From Balneolaceae bacterium (GTDB taxonomy: Bacteria; Bacteroidota; Rhodothermia; Balneolales; Balneolaceae): a DNA stretch of 56,225 nt. Location of the stretch: contig VEMX01000015.1 in NCBI GenBank assembly GCA_009711805.1, positions 1 through 56,225 on the forward strand. Direction: 5' to 3'. Below are positions 8,558 to 16,671 of the stretch, in pieces; within the stretch, counting starts at the first letter, position 1, and the number at the start of each line of letters is the position of its first letter. The notes under the pieces are model-generated. The model saw only the letters and a list, made by a program, of their open reading frames with translations, was not told the DNA's origin and ran no database searches. The translations under genes and the position numbers were made by a program.

Positions 8558-9643
8558 TCAAAGAAACTTCTTAAACTCTTCTTTTTCTTTTAGCTGTTGA
8601 ACAATGTCTTTAACGCCCTGGGCTTTGTCGAGCCTGCAGACAAGAATAGCCTCATCCGTTTCTACAACGGCCACACCATCCAGGCCAACAACCGAGACCA
8701 TCTTTCCGCTGGAAGAAACCACTAAGTTGTTTTTTGCTTCACTGAATGTGGCATGGTCGGCATTAATGATATTTCCGTCTTCGTTTTTCTCATCCAGTTC
8801 ATAGATGGCGGTCCAGCTGCCTACGTCATTCCACCCAAAGTCTCCGGGAACTACAAATACTTCAGAGGCTTTTTCCATAATGCCATAATCAATGGAGATG
8901 GATTCACAGGCATGATAGAAGTCGTTTATGCTTTCGTCATGATGGTCTCCATAAACCCCTTCACCTGCGGCTTCAACCAGTTGATGCATTTCAGGAAGAT
9001 GCTGCCGGAACTGATCCAGAATGGTTTTTGCTTTCCAGATGAACATCCCGCTGTTCCAGTAGTAATCACCGGAGGCCAGGAATTCTTTTGCCGTTTCAGC
9101 ATCTGGTTTCTCCTTAAAAGCCCGGACAGGATGAATCGATTTATTTTCCCGGCTTTCTTCCACCGTGTTGTTGGCGTGTATATATCCATAGCCTGTTTCC
9201 GGGCGGTTGGGTTCAATACCAATGGTTACCAGGTTATCTCCGGTATCTGCTTTGGCAATAGCTGCTTTCAGAATCTGGTTGAATTCTTTCGGCTTTTTGA
9301 TATGATGATCAGCAGGCAATACAACCATAACTGCTTCCGGATCTTTTTTAGATAGCATTTCGGCAGCAATGGCTACACAGGGGGCCGTATTTTTGGCAAC
9401 AGCTTCACCTACAATATTTTGGCGGGGTACTTCCGGGAGTTGCTCTTCCACAATGTTCACATAACGGTCGTTGGTGACAACCATAATTCGTTCTTGAGGG
9501 ATGAGTTCCTCAATACGTTTAGCGGTGTTTTGGATCATGGTGCCTTCACCGAAGAGGTTCAGAAATTGTTTGGGAAGTTGTTTGGTGCTTTTAGGCCAGA
9601 AGCGGGTTCCCGAACCTCCCGCCATAATTACTGCATGTACCAT
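8558..9643 (-). CDS. manC: Mannose-1-phosphate guanylyltransferase
   Basis: Makes GDP-mannose from GTP and mannose-1-phosphate for polysaccharide or glycoconjugate synthesis. The 361 residues contain the nucleotidyltransferase signature MAGGSGTRFWPKST (about 7-20), VLPADHHI, the FKEKPDAETA motif and the WNSGMFIWKA region; the GWNDVGSW motif sits in the C-terminal half. The phosphomannose isomerase cupin domain of long ManC proteins is absent, so this is the short monofunctional form. No other polysaccharide genes are adjacent. Confidence 0.92.
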   Translation of the reverse strand: MVHAVIMAGGSGTRFWPKSTKQLPKQFLNLFGEGTMIQNTAKRIEELIPQERIMVVTNDRYVNIVEEQLPEVPRQNIVGEAVAKNTAPCVAIAAEMLSKKDPEAVMVVLPADHHIKKPKEFNQILKAAIAKADTGDNLVTIGIEPNRPETGYGYIHANNTVEESRENKSIHPVRAFKEKPDAETAKEFLASGDYYWNSGMFIWKAKTILDQFRQHLPEMHQLVEAAGEGVYGDHHDESINDFYHACESISIDYGIMEKASEVFVVPGDFGWNDVGSWTAIYELDEKNEDGNIINADHATFSEAKNNLVVSSSGKMVSVVGLDGVAVVETDEAILVCRLDKAQGVKDIVQQLKEKEEFKKFL

Positions 9644-9690
9644 AGGTATAGATTTAATTCTTTTTGAAAGGAAGGTAGGGATTTTAGAGA

Positions 9691-10782
9691 CTATTGAGTA
9701 ACCGGATGCGCTCTTCGCAGACTGATGGTGACTGTTGTTCCCTGGTTGGGTTCACTCTCAATATTGAAGCTTTCTCCGTGAGCTTCCATAATATGTTTAA
9801 CAATGGCGAGTCCAAGGCCGGTTCCTCCTTTTTCTCTCGATCTTGATTTGTCGACCCGGAAAAAACGCTCTGAAACACGGGGTATGTCTTTCTCATCAAT
9901 CCCGATGCCGGTATCCTTCACATAGATAAAGAGTTTTTCAGGGTTTTCGTGAGAAACGGTTACTCCCACTTCAACTCTGCCATTAGGCACATTATACTTA
10001 ATGCCGTTTTCAATGAGGTTGATGAGCACTTGCTTAAGCTGATTTTTGTCAGCCTTAACCTGCATGTTTTTATCAATGTCATTAATGATAAGCTGTATTT
10101 GTTCTTTCTCAGCTTTATAGTTCAGGCTTTCATAAATATCATAGAGCACCTCATAGAGGTATATTTTTTCAATTTCAGACTTTAGTTCACCGGTTTCCAG
10201 TTTGGATATTTCCATGAGATCTTTGGTAAGGTAGATAAGCCGGTTGACATTACGCATAGCTTTACGCAAAAAATCCCGATTCACTTCATCATCATCGATA
10301 GCGCCATTAAGCAAGGTTTCAATAAAGCCCTGAATGGCAAAAATAGGGGTTTTAAGTTCGTGGGAAATGTCACCTATAAACTCTTTTCGGTAGTTTTCAA
10401 TACGATTAAGCCGCTGAATTTCCCGCTCAATAGTCCGGCTCGATTTTACCCCTTGTTTAATGAGATAGTCTACCTCATCATTATAAGTCGTTGTAACATC
10501 TTCATACTCCATGAAGCGTTTGCGCGAAATATTTTTAGAGATGCGCTCCAGGGTCTCCAATCGTTTGTATTCAAGAGCAAAGGAGATGGCATAGGTAAAA
10601 AAGCAAATAATAGCAGCCGAGAGGAGAGCAGCTGTTCCCGCTTCTTTGGCCTCAAATTCGTATCCCAACCACAGTAAACAAAAAATTACCAGCGAGGATA
10701 AAATGGCAGTGTATATCGCCATCCTGATTCCCAGTTTATATACCTGGCGACGTTTCTTCTTCTTTCTGCGAGTTGCACTCAT
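9691..10782 (-). CDS. Membrane sensor histidine kinase, PhoR-like
   Basis: 363 residues: basic N-terminus, two membrane helices (about 18-40 and 50-70) with almost no periplasmic loop, a linker, a HisKA domain with phosphoacceptor His141 in FIGDISHELKTP, then HATPase motifs (NLIENGIKYN, DTGIGI, GGTGLGLAIVKHIMEAHGE). It overlaps the response-regulator gene by 4 bases, so the pair is certainly one operon. With so small an extracytoplasmic part it may sense through its membrane segment or a partner protein. Phosphate is a guess based on family resemblance only. Confidence 0.92.
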   Translation of the reverse strand: MSATRRKKKKRRQVYKLGIRMAIYTAILSSLVIFCLLWLGYEFEAKEAGTAALLSAAIICFFTYAISFALEYKRLETLERISKNISRKRFMEYEDVTTTYNDEVDYLIKQGVKSSRTIEREIQRLNRIENYRKEFIGDISHELKTPIFAIQGFIETLLNGAIDDDEVNRDFLRKAMRNVNRLIYLTKDLMEISKLETGELKSEIEKIYLYEVLYDIYESLNYKAEKEQIQLIINDIDKNMQVKADKNQLKQVLINLIENGIKYNVPNGRVEVGVTVSHENPEKLFIYVKDTGIGIDEKDIPRVSERFFRVDKSRSREKGGTGLGLAIVKHIMEAHGESFNIESEPNQGTTVTISLRRAHPVTQ

Positions 10783-11456
10783 TCTTTAAAACGGTAACCA
10801 ACCCCTTTTACAGTCTCTATATAATGATCCCCTAACTTTTCGCGAATTTTTCGAACATGAACATCCACCGTGCGATCTACTACATAGATATTATCACCCC
10901 ATACTTTGTTTAAGAGTGTCTGGCGATCCAGAACCTTCCCTTTTCTGCTGGCAAGATAATACAGCAACTCAAATTCTTTTCGGGGGAGATGAAATTCTTC
11001 TTCTCCTTTGGTAACAATGTATCGGTCTTTATCTACAACAATATCGTGTACTGCTATGCGGTTGACTGATTCTTCAGTTTCATCGAAACGCCGCATAACA
11101 GCTTTAATACGGGAAATGAGTTTGGTTGTGCTAATGGGTTTGGTGATATAATCATCTCCTCCCTTGTCAAGTCCTTCAATCTCAGTTTTTTCGTCACTTC
11201 GGGCAGTTAAAAATATGATCGGGATTGATTTTAAGTCATCATCATTTCTCATGATTTCTACTGCTTTCAACCCATCCATTTTTGGCATCATAATATCCAG
11301 TAGTACCAGGTCTGGTTTATGTTTGCGGGCCACTTTGATGCCTTCCTCCCCGTTTTCGGCTTTTAGAACGCCGAATCCCTCTTTTTTTAAATTATATTCT
11401 ATGAGATCTAACAGATCTTTTTCATCATCAACAACAAGGATCGTTTGTTCAGCCAC
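10779..11456 (-). CDS. OmpR/PhoB-family response regulator
   Basis: 225 residues: receiver domain with acidic pocket (VVDDEKD), phosphoacceptor Asp54 in LVLLDIMMPKMDG, the conserved Thr in IFLTARSDEKTE and Lys in DDYITKPIS, then a winged-helix DNA-binding domain (FELLYYLASRKGKVLDRQTL, VDVHVRKIREKLG, TVKGVGYRF). First gene of the two-gene operon with the adjacent kinase. Confidence 0.95.
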   Translation of the reverse strand: MAEQTILVVDDEKDLLDLIEYNLKKEGFGVLKAENGEEGIKVARKHKPDLVLLDIMMPKMDGLKAVEIMRNDDDLKSIPIIFLTARSDEKTEIEGLDKGGDDYITKPISTTKLISRIKAVMRRFDETEESVNRIAVHDIVVDKDRYIVTKGEEEFHLPRKEFELLYYLASRKGKVLDRQTLLNKVWGDNIYVVDRTVDVHVRKIREKLGDHYIETVKGVGYRFKE

Positions 11457-11835
11457 AACTCAATTTGGTTAATTTGCAGTTTAGTTATGCAATGGTACTA
11501 ATGTACGGCATTAATATAAAACGTTTGGCGGTTAAGAAATTGTTATGAGTTTTCGGTAGGGCAATTATAACTATTTTTCCCTCCGGTTAATTTTTTTGAA
11601 TAAAACAGATACATTAGTGACTAACGTGTTTACCGGTTGGAGATTAGCTTAAAACAGTATTGAAAGGGAGTAACCTCGCAGCGTCCGCAAGTCCTGCGAG
11701 CGTTACGGGATTCTCGCTGGAAAGCCGAACGCTACGAGGACCTGCGGACGCTCGTAGGTTCTCTAAATGGTACTTATAACCGGTAAACGGGTTAATGACT
11801 AACATAAATTATGCGGACTATAATTTCTGAGTTTA
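11457..11835. other. Intergenic region with inverted-repeat element
   Basis: No gene seen between the divergent response regulator and the YdeI-like gene. About half of it is the structured repeat at 11618-11803, described separately. Confidence 0.7.
11618..11803. repeat. Inverted-repeat element with paired hairpins, flanked by TGACTAAC repeats
   Basis: The octamer TGACTAAC occurs at both ends (11618-11625 and 11796-11803). Just inside are inverted sequences GTTTACCGGTT and AACCGGTAAAC. Further in are two inverted 33-nt arms (11672-11704 and 11728-11760, 26 of 33 matching). Each arm is also a hairpin on its own: CTCGCAG...CTGCGAG on the left and CTACGAG...CTCGTAG on the right, with 12-nt loops that are near-exact reverse complements. 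This looks like a small non-autonomous element or a REP-type double hairpin. It encodes nothing. Confidence 0.7.
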
Positions 11836-12414
11836 ATGAATGAGAAACCGTTGTTTTTTGAATCGCCCTCTGATTTTAGAGATTGGTTGGAGGAGAATCA
11901 CAATACAAAAGAAGTGCAATGGGTGGGTTATTATAAAGTAGTCACCGGTAAGCCAAGTATGAGATGGGAAGGATCGGTTCGGGAGGCCTTGTGCTATGGG
12001 TGGATTGATGGATTGCGGAAATCGATAGACGAAGAAAGGTACAAAATTCGGTTTACCCCCCGAAGGGCCGGCAGTCATTGGAGTGCAAAAAATATCCAAA
12101 TGGTTGAAGAATTAACGGAAGAGGGCCGGATGAAAGAAGCAGGGATTGAAGCGTTTGGAAAAAGGAGCGCAAAGAATTCCCGAAAGGCTTCTTACGAGAG
12201 TAAAGTGAAAGAGCTTAGCGAAGAATTTCAGGAACAACTAAAAGCTAATGCCAGGGCCTGGGAGTATTTCGAAAACGATTTAGCGCCGGGATATAAGCGA
12301 AGGTCCATTTATTGGGTGATGAGTGCCAAAAGGGAGGATACCAGGAATCGAAGATTTAAGGTGTTGTTAGAATCGTGCGAAGAGAGCAAAAAAATCCCAA
12401 TGCTAAGGAGGTAA
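11836..12414 (+). CDS. YdeI/OmpD-associated family protein
   Basis: 192 residues in the family often annotated as bacteriocin-protection YdeI-like. Features: N-terminal FESPSDFRDWLEENH, the central EALCYGWIDGLRKSID, RFTPRRAGSHWSAKNI, and a C-terminal helical part rich in Lys and Arg (WEYFENDLAPGYKRRSIYWV). Probably cytoplasmic; biochemical function is not established. Single gene, convergent with the hydrolase gene that ends two bases later. Confidence 0.85.
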   Translation: MNEKPLFFESPSDFRDWLEENHNTKEVQWVGYYKVVTGKPSMRWEGSVREALCYGWIDGLRKSIDEERYKIRFTPRRAGSHWSAKNIQMVEELTEEGRMKEAGIEAFGKRSAKNSRKASYESKVKELSEEFQEQLKANARAWEYFENDLAPGYKRRSIYWVMSAKREDTRNRRFKVLLESCEESKKIPMLRR

Positions 12415-12416
12415 GG

Positions 12417-13175
12417 TTAAATAGTCAGACTTAGCTGATCGTAGGCTAAACGGATATGCGGAGGCAACTTTTGGTTGGTTGGTTCATGATCCACATAACT
12501 GTTCATGTGAACGAGATACGCTTTAGGTACTTCCAGTTCATTCAGAATGTCTACAGCTTCAGGAATAGTGAGGTGGGTAGGATGGCTGGGATCCCAACGA
12601 AGGGCGCTTAATACCACAACTTCGCTTCCCCGTATTTTTTTGAGTGTTTCCCCGGGGATATGTTTCACATCTGTCAGGTACGAAAAATTATTAAGCCGGT
12701 ATCCCAGGATATCGAGTTTACCGTGTGTTACCGGAAGAGGGGTAATTTTAATTCTATCGGCTGTAAACGGGGTTTTCACTTCTATAAGTTTAAGCGAGGT
12801 AGATCCAGGGTATTTGTTCTCACCAAACATATAATCAAAACGTTTGCGGATGGATCCGAGGCAACTTTCCGTTCCATATACGGGTATAGGGGATTTCCTT
12901 TTAAAGTTATAGACTCTAAGATCATCTAAACCGGCAATGTGATCCATATGTTCATGGGTGAGAAGGACATGATCTACAGTTTTGATTTCTGAGCGAATAC
13001 TTTGGATTCTGAATTCCGGGCCGGTATCAATAACAATAGAAGTGTCATTATCTTGAATCCAGACCGAACACCGGCTTCGTTCATTCCTGGGATCATGCGA
13101 GAGTTCTTTTCTGCGAAACCCGCCGGCTACGGGTACGCCCATTGAAGTTCCGGTACCAAGGAAGGTGATTTTCAT
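12417..13175 (-). CDS. MBL-fold metal-dependent hydrolase, PhnP-like
   Basis: 252 residues with the metallo-beta-lactamase core: GTGTSMGVP at the start, the metal ligands HEHMDH, a histidine in LPVTHGKLD, an Asp in YLTDVKHIP and a C-terminal VHMNSYVDHE. It most resembles the PhnP / phosphoribosyl cyclic phosphodiesterase group, but its substrate here is unknown. It overlaps the upstream 99-residue gene by 4 bases; three genes read as a coupled operon. Confidence 0.88.
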   Translation of the reverse strand: MKITFLGTGTSMGVPVAGGFRRKELSHDPRNERSRCSVWIQDNDTSIVIDTGPEFRIQSIRSEIKTVDHVLLTHEHMDHIAGLDDLRVYNFKRKSPIPVYGTESCLGSIRKRFDYMFGENKYPGSTSLKLIEVKTPFTADRIKITPLPVTHGKLDILGYRLNNFSYLTDVKHIPGETLKKIRGSEVVVLSALRWDPSHPTHLTIPEAVDILNELEVPKAYLVHMNSYVDHEPTNQKLPPHIRLAYDQLSLTI

Positions 13176-13471
13176 TCTAAGCCGAATTCTTCTTCATCTT
13201 CAATGGGAGTAATAGAGAGACGGCTCCAAAGTTCATCCAGCTCTTTTCTTACTACCGGCTTAATGTACACTCCGGTTATATCAATTTGTCCCAATACTCT
13301 TCCCATGGTTCCTATTTGAAGTGCAACAGGTTTATTTTTGTTTACAACCACAAGCTTTTTACCCTCTATGATACATTCATCCCCCCTGAAGGAGCCGCGT
13401 TCTTTGCGCAGGGTGTAGCCGGCCTGCTCGAGCACTTGTTCTAATTCAAGAAGTAATTTTTCTGGTTTCAC
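13172..13471 (-). CDS. Conserved small protein of unknown function
   Basis: 99 residues, not assigned. An acidic N-terminal helix (KLLLELEQVLEQAGYTLRKE) is followed by beta-rich sequence (CIIEGKKLVVVNKNKPVALQ) and an acidic tail. No signal peptide, so probably cytoplasmic. It overlaps both neighbours by 4 bases (ATGA-type), indicating tight coupling with the outer-membrane protein before it and the hydrolase after it. Confidence 0.75.
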   Translation of the reverse strand: MKPEKLLLELEQVLEQAGYTLRKERGSFRGDECIIEGKKLVVVNKNKPVALQIGTMGRVLGQIDITGVYIKPVVRKELDELWSRLSITPIEDEEEFGLE

Positions 13472-14190
13472 AGAGACACACCAATTGTAAATGTTAGCTT
13501 TTCCAGATCGTAATCCAGCGTTTCCCCATCAATATCATAAGAATTAAACTTATAATCGAAACCAAAACTGATGTTTTTACTGAATAAAAGATTATAGAAA
13601 TTTAAACGAGCCTTACCATTAACCCCAAATACAGATCCACCAAAAAACCCTCCACTCGATGAACTAAATCCATAGGTTGGTATTACATGAGAAGTGAAAC
13701 TCAGGACCTCGGCCGCTCTAATCTGAACCAGGCCTCCAACTCCGGCACTTAAACCAGTTTGGGAAAATTCATCATTTGAGTTTTCATTTCTTACTGAAGT
13801 TATCTCTGTACCCAGCTGTAAGGGTAAGGCTAAAGTAAACGTTTTACGTCTTACAAGAGGCAGGGGATTGTTAAACCGGAGGCCCATTTGCAATAAACTG
13901 CTGTTGTCTTGGCCGGTGAGTTTATTAACGAGGGTAATATCAGCGTTCAACCCATTAGACTCGAAACCAAGGTAAATTCCAGTACCACTCATCGAAAGGC
14001 GATTTCGTAGGGCAATTTGTTGTGGGTCTCCTTCGTAGCTAAAATCAACGGTGCTTATACCGGCTCGTAGGTAGGGAGTAAAGGGATTAAAGTTATTTGC
14101 ATCAGAATTGCCCACAGAAAACATTTGGGCATTAGCGAAAGGAGTGATAGCAAGAGTGAACAGGGCGACTAAAAAAAATAATTGTTTCAT
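13468..14190 (-). CDS. Predicted outer-membrane beta-barrel protein
   Basis: 240 residues with a clear signal peptide (MKQLFFLVALFTLAITPFANA, cleavage after about 21). The rest alternates polar and hydrophobic residues in short strands and ends in a beta-strand finishing FTIGVSL, as expected for an outer-membrane barrel. I do not recognise a functional family. First gene of a three-gene overlapping operon with a small cytoplasmic protein and a PhnP-like hydrolase, an odd mixture of compartments. Confidence 0.8.
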   Translation of the reverse strand: MKQLFFLVALFTLAITPFANAQMFSVGNSDANNFNPFTPYLRAGISTVDFSYEGDPQQIALRNRLSMSGTGIYLGFESNGLNADITLVNKLTGQDNSSLLQMGLRFNNPLPLVRRKTFTLALPLQLGTEITSVRNENSNDEFSQTGLSAGVGGLVQIRAAEVLSFTSHVIPTYGFSSSSGGFFGGSVFGVNGKARLNFYNLLFSKNISFGFDYKFNSYDIDGETLDYDLEKLTFTIGVSL

Positions 14191-14251
14191 GGGAATGATT
14201 TGGTATGTTCAACAAGTTTAACCACTAACGTAACAAGAAAAAAATATTTCA

Positions 14252-14794
14252 ATGAAAATACTCTTAATTCTTATGTCCGGCTTAATAACCGCAGGTTTAT
14301 CTGTGATAGACGATGATACTATATATCAGTTTAACATGAAAAATATTGATGGGAAAGAAGTTTCATTAGAAGCTTATGAGGGCAAAGTGGTCTTGGTAGT
14401 CAATGTGGCTTCCAAATGTGGTTATACCCCTCAGTATGAAGGGCTGCAGGCATTGTATGAGGAATATAATGATGAAGGCCTGGTAATATTGGGTTTCCCT
14501 GCTAATAATTTTAATGGGCAAGAACCTGGATCTGATAAGGAGATAAAGAAATTTTGCACACTTGAGTATGGTGTTGAGTTTCCTATGTTCTCTAAAGTTT
14601 CTGTGAAGGGGGAAGATCAATCGCCTTTGTTCGAACATCTGACAAAGCAACCTAATCCTGATTTTGAGGGAGAGATAAAATGGAACTTCGAAAAGTTTCT
14701 CATAGATCGGAACGGAAAGCTTCTGAGAAGGTTTAGGAGTAATGTAACACCACTAAGCGAAGAACTCGTAAGTGCTGTTACTGAGACACTATAA
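14252..14794 (+). CDS. Glutathione-peroxidase-family thiol peroxidase, exported
   Basis: Reduces hydroperoxides; enzymes of this Cys type usually use thioredoxin rather than glutathione. The 180 residues start with a hydrophobic export signal (MKILLILMSGLITAGLSV), so the protein is probably periplasmic or membrane-tethered. The catalytic set is visible: Cys56 in NVASKCGYTP, Gln90 in NFNGQEPG, Trp144-Asn145 in IKWNFEKFL. The family position often holding a Cys in FPCNQF is Ala here (FPANNF). A strong terminator follows. Confidence 0.93.
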   Translation: MKILLILMSGLITAGLSVIDDDTIYQFNMKNIDGKEVSLEAYEGKVVLVVNVASKCGYTPQYEGLQALYEEYNDEGLVILGFPANNFNGQEPGSDKEIKKFCTLEYGVEFPMFSKVSVKGEDQSPLFEHLTKQPNPDFEGEIKWNFEKFLIDRNGKLLRRFRSNVTPLSEELVSAVTETL

Positions 14795-14830
14795 GGTGAT
14801 TGTATTTATATCCGATCACCATCCCGATAA

Positions 14831-14866
14831 GAGGATTACGATTGATTTCGTAATCCTCATTTTTTA
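14831..14866 (+). terminator. Terminator of the peroxidase gene
   Basis: Perfect 11-bp stem GAGGATTACGA / TCGTAATCCTC, loop TTGATT, followed by ATTTTTTATT. Confidence 0.9.
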
Positions 14867-14887
14867 TTCAAACTTTTTAAAAATAAG

Positions 14888-14920
14888 TTTGACTTCGAAG
14901 CGGTTTCTGCCTTATCTTTG
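14888..14920 (+). promoter_or_regulatory. Promoter of tRNA-Asp, Bacteroidota type
   Basis: TTTG at 14888-14891 and TATCTTTG at 14913-14920 match the TTTG / TANNTTTG consensus of the Bacteroidota vegetative sigma factor, with 21 bases between them. The tRNA begins 13 bases further on. Confidence 0.75.
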
Positions 14921-14932
14921 ATGCTCTCAACT

Positions 14933-15006
14933 GGTCCGGTAGTTCAGTTGGTTAGAACGCCTGCCTGTCACGCAGGAGGTCGAGGGTTCGAGTCCCTTCC
15001 GGATCG
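14933..15006 (+). tRNA. tRNA-Asp (anticodon GTC)
   Basis: Complete cloverleaf. Acceptor stem GGTCCGG / CCGGATC with one G-U pair, D arm containing AGTTCAGTTGGTTAGAA, anticodon stem CCTGC / GCAGG with anticodon GTC at 14967-14969, T arm with GGTTCGAGTCC, discriminator G at 15006. CCA is not encoded. It has its own promoter and terminator. Confidence 0.97.
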
Positions 15007-15014
15007 CAGAATTT

Positions 15015-15048
15015 AAAGCCTGAGCAGTTTACTGTTTGGGCTTTTTTT
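15015..15048 (+). terminator. tRNA-Asp terminator
   Basis: Stem AAAGCC with internal TGAGCAG / CTGTTTG pairing (several G-U) and closing GGCTTT, then a run of T. Confidence 0.7.
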
Positions 15049-15137
15049 ATCTATTTGTAAATCTAGGTGTGAATTTACTTTGAAAGAACCTCGTACAGGT
15101 TACAAGGTTAAACCCAGGCAAGGTATTGTGTGGGTGT

Positions 15138-16199
15138 TTATTGGCCCACAAACCGGTAACCTATAAAAGCTATTCTTTTTCCTTCTCCCTCCATCAGATC
15201 TGCGTAGAAATCGACTGGAATGTAGATGAGATCTTTTTTTGTGAAGGAAATAACGTTTGGAGCTTGGACAGCGGAGTGGATTTTTTTGCCTTCTGTACTC
15301 CATATCTCAAGCATCACTTTTTGTTTGGCTCCTTCCAGGTAATTATCAGGTTCAAATTGTTGAATGATCAGGTTGGGCTCCGCATGGAATAAGCCGGTAA
15401 CCCTGCTTATGGCATAGGCATACCTGATTTCATCCATAGCTGATGTATTGGAATTTATAAGCCTTAGTTCAGTTGAATCCGAACCTGTATAATAGGATGG
15501 CTTATGATTGAGGGTGGTAACACTATCGCTATGTGAATCCCACTTCCATACTTTATGACTTCCAAGATAGGAATAGTAAATGCTTCCTTTGTTATCAGTT
15601 GTAATGCCACCACTCCCAATGATATAAGATTGTAAGCTGGCTGCATAAGGGATGCTTCCAGCTTCATTTATTTTGTCCCCAGTATTGGTGTACCCAGTTA
15701 TAGCAGAGAGGCCGGTTCTTTTTAGGGGATTTTCATTTAATGTAAAAAAAGCATTTTGGGTATAGGCAAATTTTCTTGCTCCGTGGAGTGGGAATTTAAA
15801 TTCATGACTTAACTCGTACCTTTTTTCTTCTGGGTTATAGTTAAATGAAATTATTTTTGATCCAGCTGTGTCCAAAATGAGTAGAGAGTCTGAAGGACCG
15901 CAAATGTAATGTGTAGCTCCGGAAAATTTCCCCGGGCCACGCCCTTTATGTTCCTGAAAATTTATATACTTCCCATCATCTGATGAAAAAGTCACAAAAG
16001 ACTCTCTTGAACCCCACACTAAGTTTTGTTCACCTAAACACAAATCTATAGGAGAGTCAAACACTATATCTTCACCAAGAGTTATATATAATGTATCAGC
16101 TTTTTCAAAAAGGAGGTCAAATTTTGTGTTTTGTGCAACTAAATCAGTTACATATAAGTGAAAAAGGATTAGTAGATATATGTTAATGCGTTTTTTCAT
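15138..16199 (-). CDS. 6-bladed beta-propeller protein, exported
   Basis: 353 residues. A signal peptide (MKKRINIYLLILFHLYVTDLVAQ) is followed by repeated beta-sheet units with the KGRGPGKFSGATH motif near residue 80, typical of the 6-bladed propeller group that contains BF3164-like proteins. No lipobox Cys is evident, so it is periplasmic or secreted. It lies 63 bases downstream of a small Cys-containing secreted peptide gene on the same strand, with a perfect palindrome in the gap. Such propellers are often found beside small peptide genes in Bacteroidota. Function unknown. Confidence 0.82.
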   Translation of the reverse strand: MKKRINIYLLILFHLYVTDLVAQNTKFDLLFEKADTLYITLGEDIVFDSPIDLCLGEQNLVWGSRESFVTFSSDDGKYINFQEHKGRGPGKFSGATHYICGPSDSLLILDTAGSKIISFNYNPEEKRYELSHEFKFPLHGARKFAYTQNAFFTLNENPLKRTGLSAITGYTNTGDKINEAGSIPYAASLQSYIIGSGGITTDNKGSIYYSYLGSHKVWKWDSHSDSVTTLNHKPSYYTGSDSTELRLINSNTSAMDEIRYAYAISRVTGLFHAEPNLIIQQFEPDNYLEGAKQKVMLEIWSTEGKKIHSAVQAPNVISFTKKDLIYIPVDFYADLMEGEGKRIAFIGYRFVGQ

Positions 16200-16210
16200 T
16201 TTTTTATAAT

Positions 16211-16242
16211 AAAACCAAGTCTAATGCATTAGACTTGGTTTT
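16211..16242. terminator. 32-bp perfect palindrome between peptide and propeller genes
   Basis: AAAACCAAGTCTAATG and its exact reverse complement abut. On the minus strand it ends in GGTTTTATT, so it can act as a terminator or attenuator for the small peptide gene. It ends only 11 bases before the propeller start codon, so it could also control expression of that gene. Confidence 0.7.
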
Positions 16243-16262
16243 TAACTTTGTTTTATGTGAGG

Positions 16263-16499
16263 TCAATTAAATGGGCAATCTTTATTTCCGCCATGTGTAC
16301 ATGTTGTTGTAATAACATATACGCCATCCTTCCACTCGCCCGATGTTTCCACAATCCAGTTTCCCATTGAAGTAGAACATGTTTTTTGTTCAAATACTTT
16401 GGCAGGCGGGTCATTGGTAACGATCTCAGAATTGGTTCCATCAAAAGTATTGAAAAACAGAATTATTGAAATCAGAGTCAATTTTATTGATATGATCAT
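16263..16499 (-). CDS. Small secreted Cys-containing peptide, unknown function
   Basis: 78 residues from the ATG at 16499; an upstream TTG at 16553 is possible but would bury the signal sequence. Residues 1-20 are a hydrophobic export signal (MIISIKLTLISIILFFNTFD). The mature part has three Cys (41, 67, 75) and ends TCTHGGNKDCPFN. Its size, signal, Cys- and Gly-containing tail, and position before a 6-bladed propeller gene recall the NVEALA-type small exported proteins of Bacteroidetes, but no NVEALA motif is present. Lower AT-rich composition than neighbours; coding status is likely, not certain. Confidence 0.6.
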   Translation of the reverse strand: MIISIKLTLISIILFFNTFDGTNSEIVTNDPPAKVFEQKTCSTSMGNWIVETSGEWKDGVYVITTTCTHGGNKDCPFN

Positions 16500-16671
16500 A
16501 ATAAGATTATTAGTTAATGTGAATATGAATATCGTTTTTTTTAATAGTTTCAAGACAAGTTCTAATTTATAATCTGTTGCAATAGGAAATGTTAAAGAGC
16601 TTTTTTATTTCTTATCTTTAAGATTCGAGATCCTTCTTTAAATGTAATAAATATATATAAAACAGAGAGTA

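Noticed and set aside
8753-9355. 200-codon plus-strand frame opposite manC
   Set aside because: The minus-strand frame has the complete nucleotidyltransferase motif set; the plus-strand one has none.
12417-13175. Phn (phosphonate) pathway assignment from PhnP similarity
   Set aside because: No other phosphonate genes are present. Only the MBL-fold class is supported.
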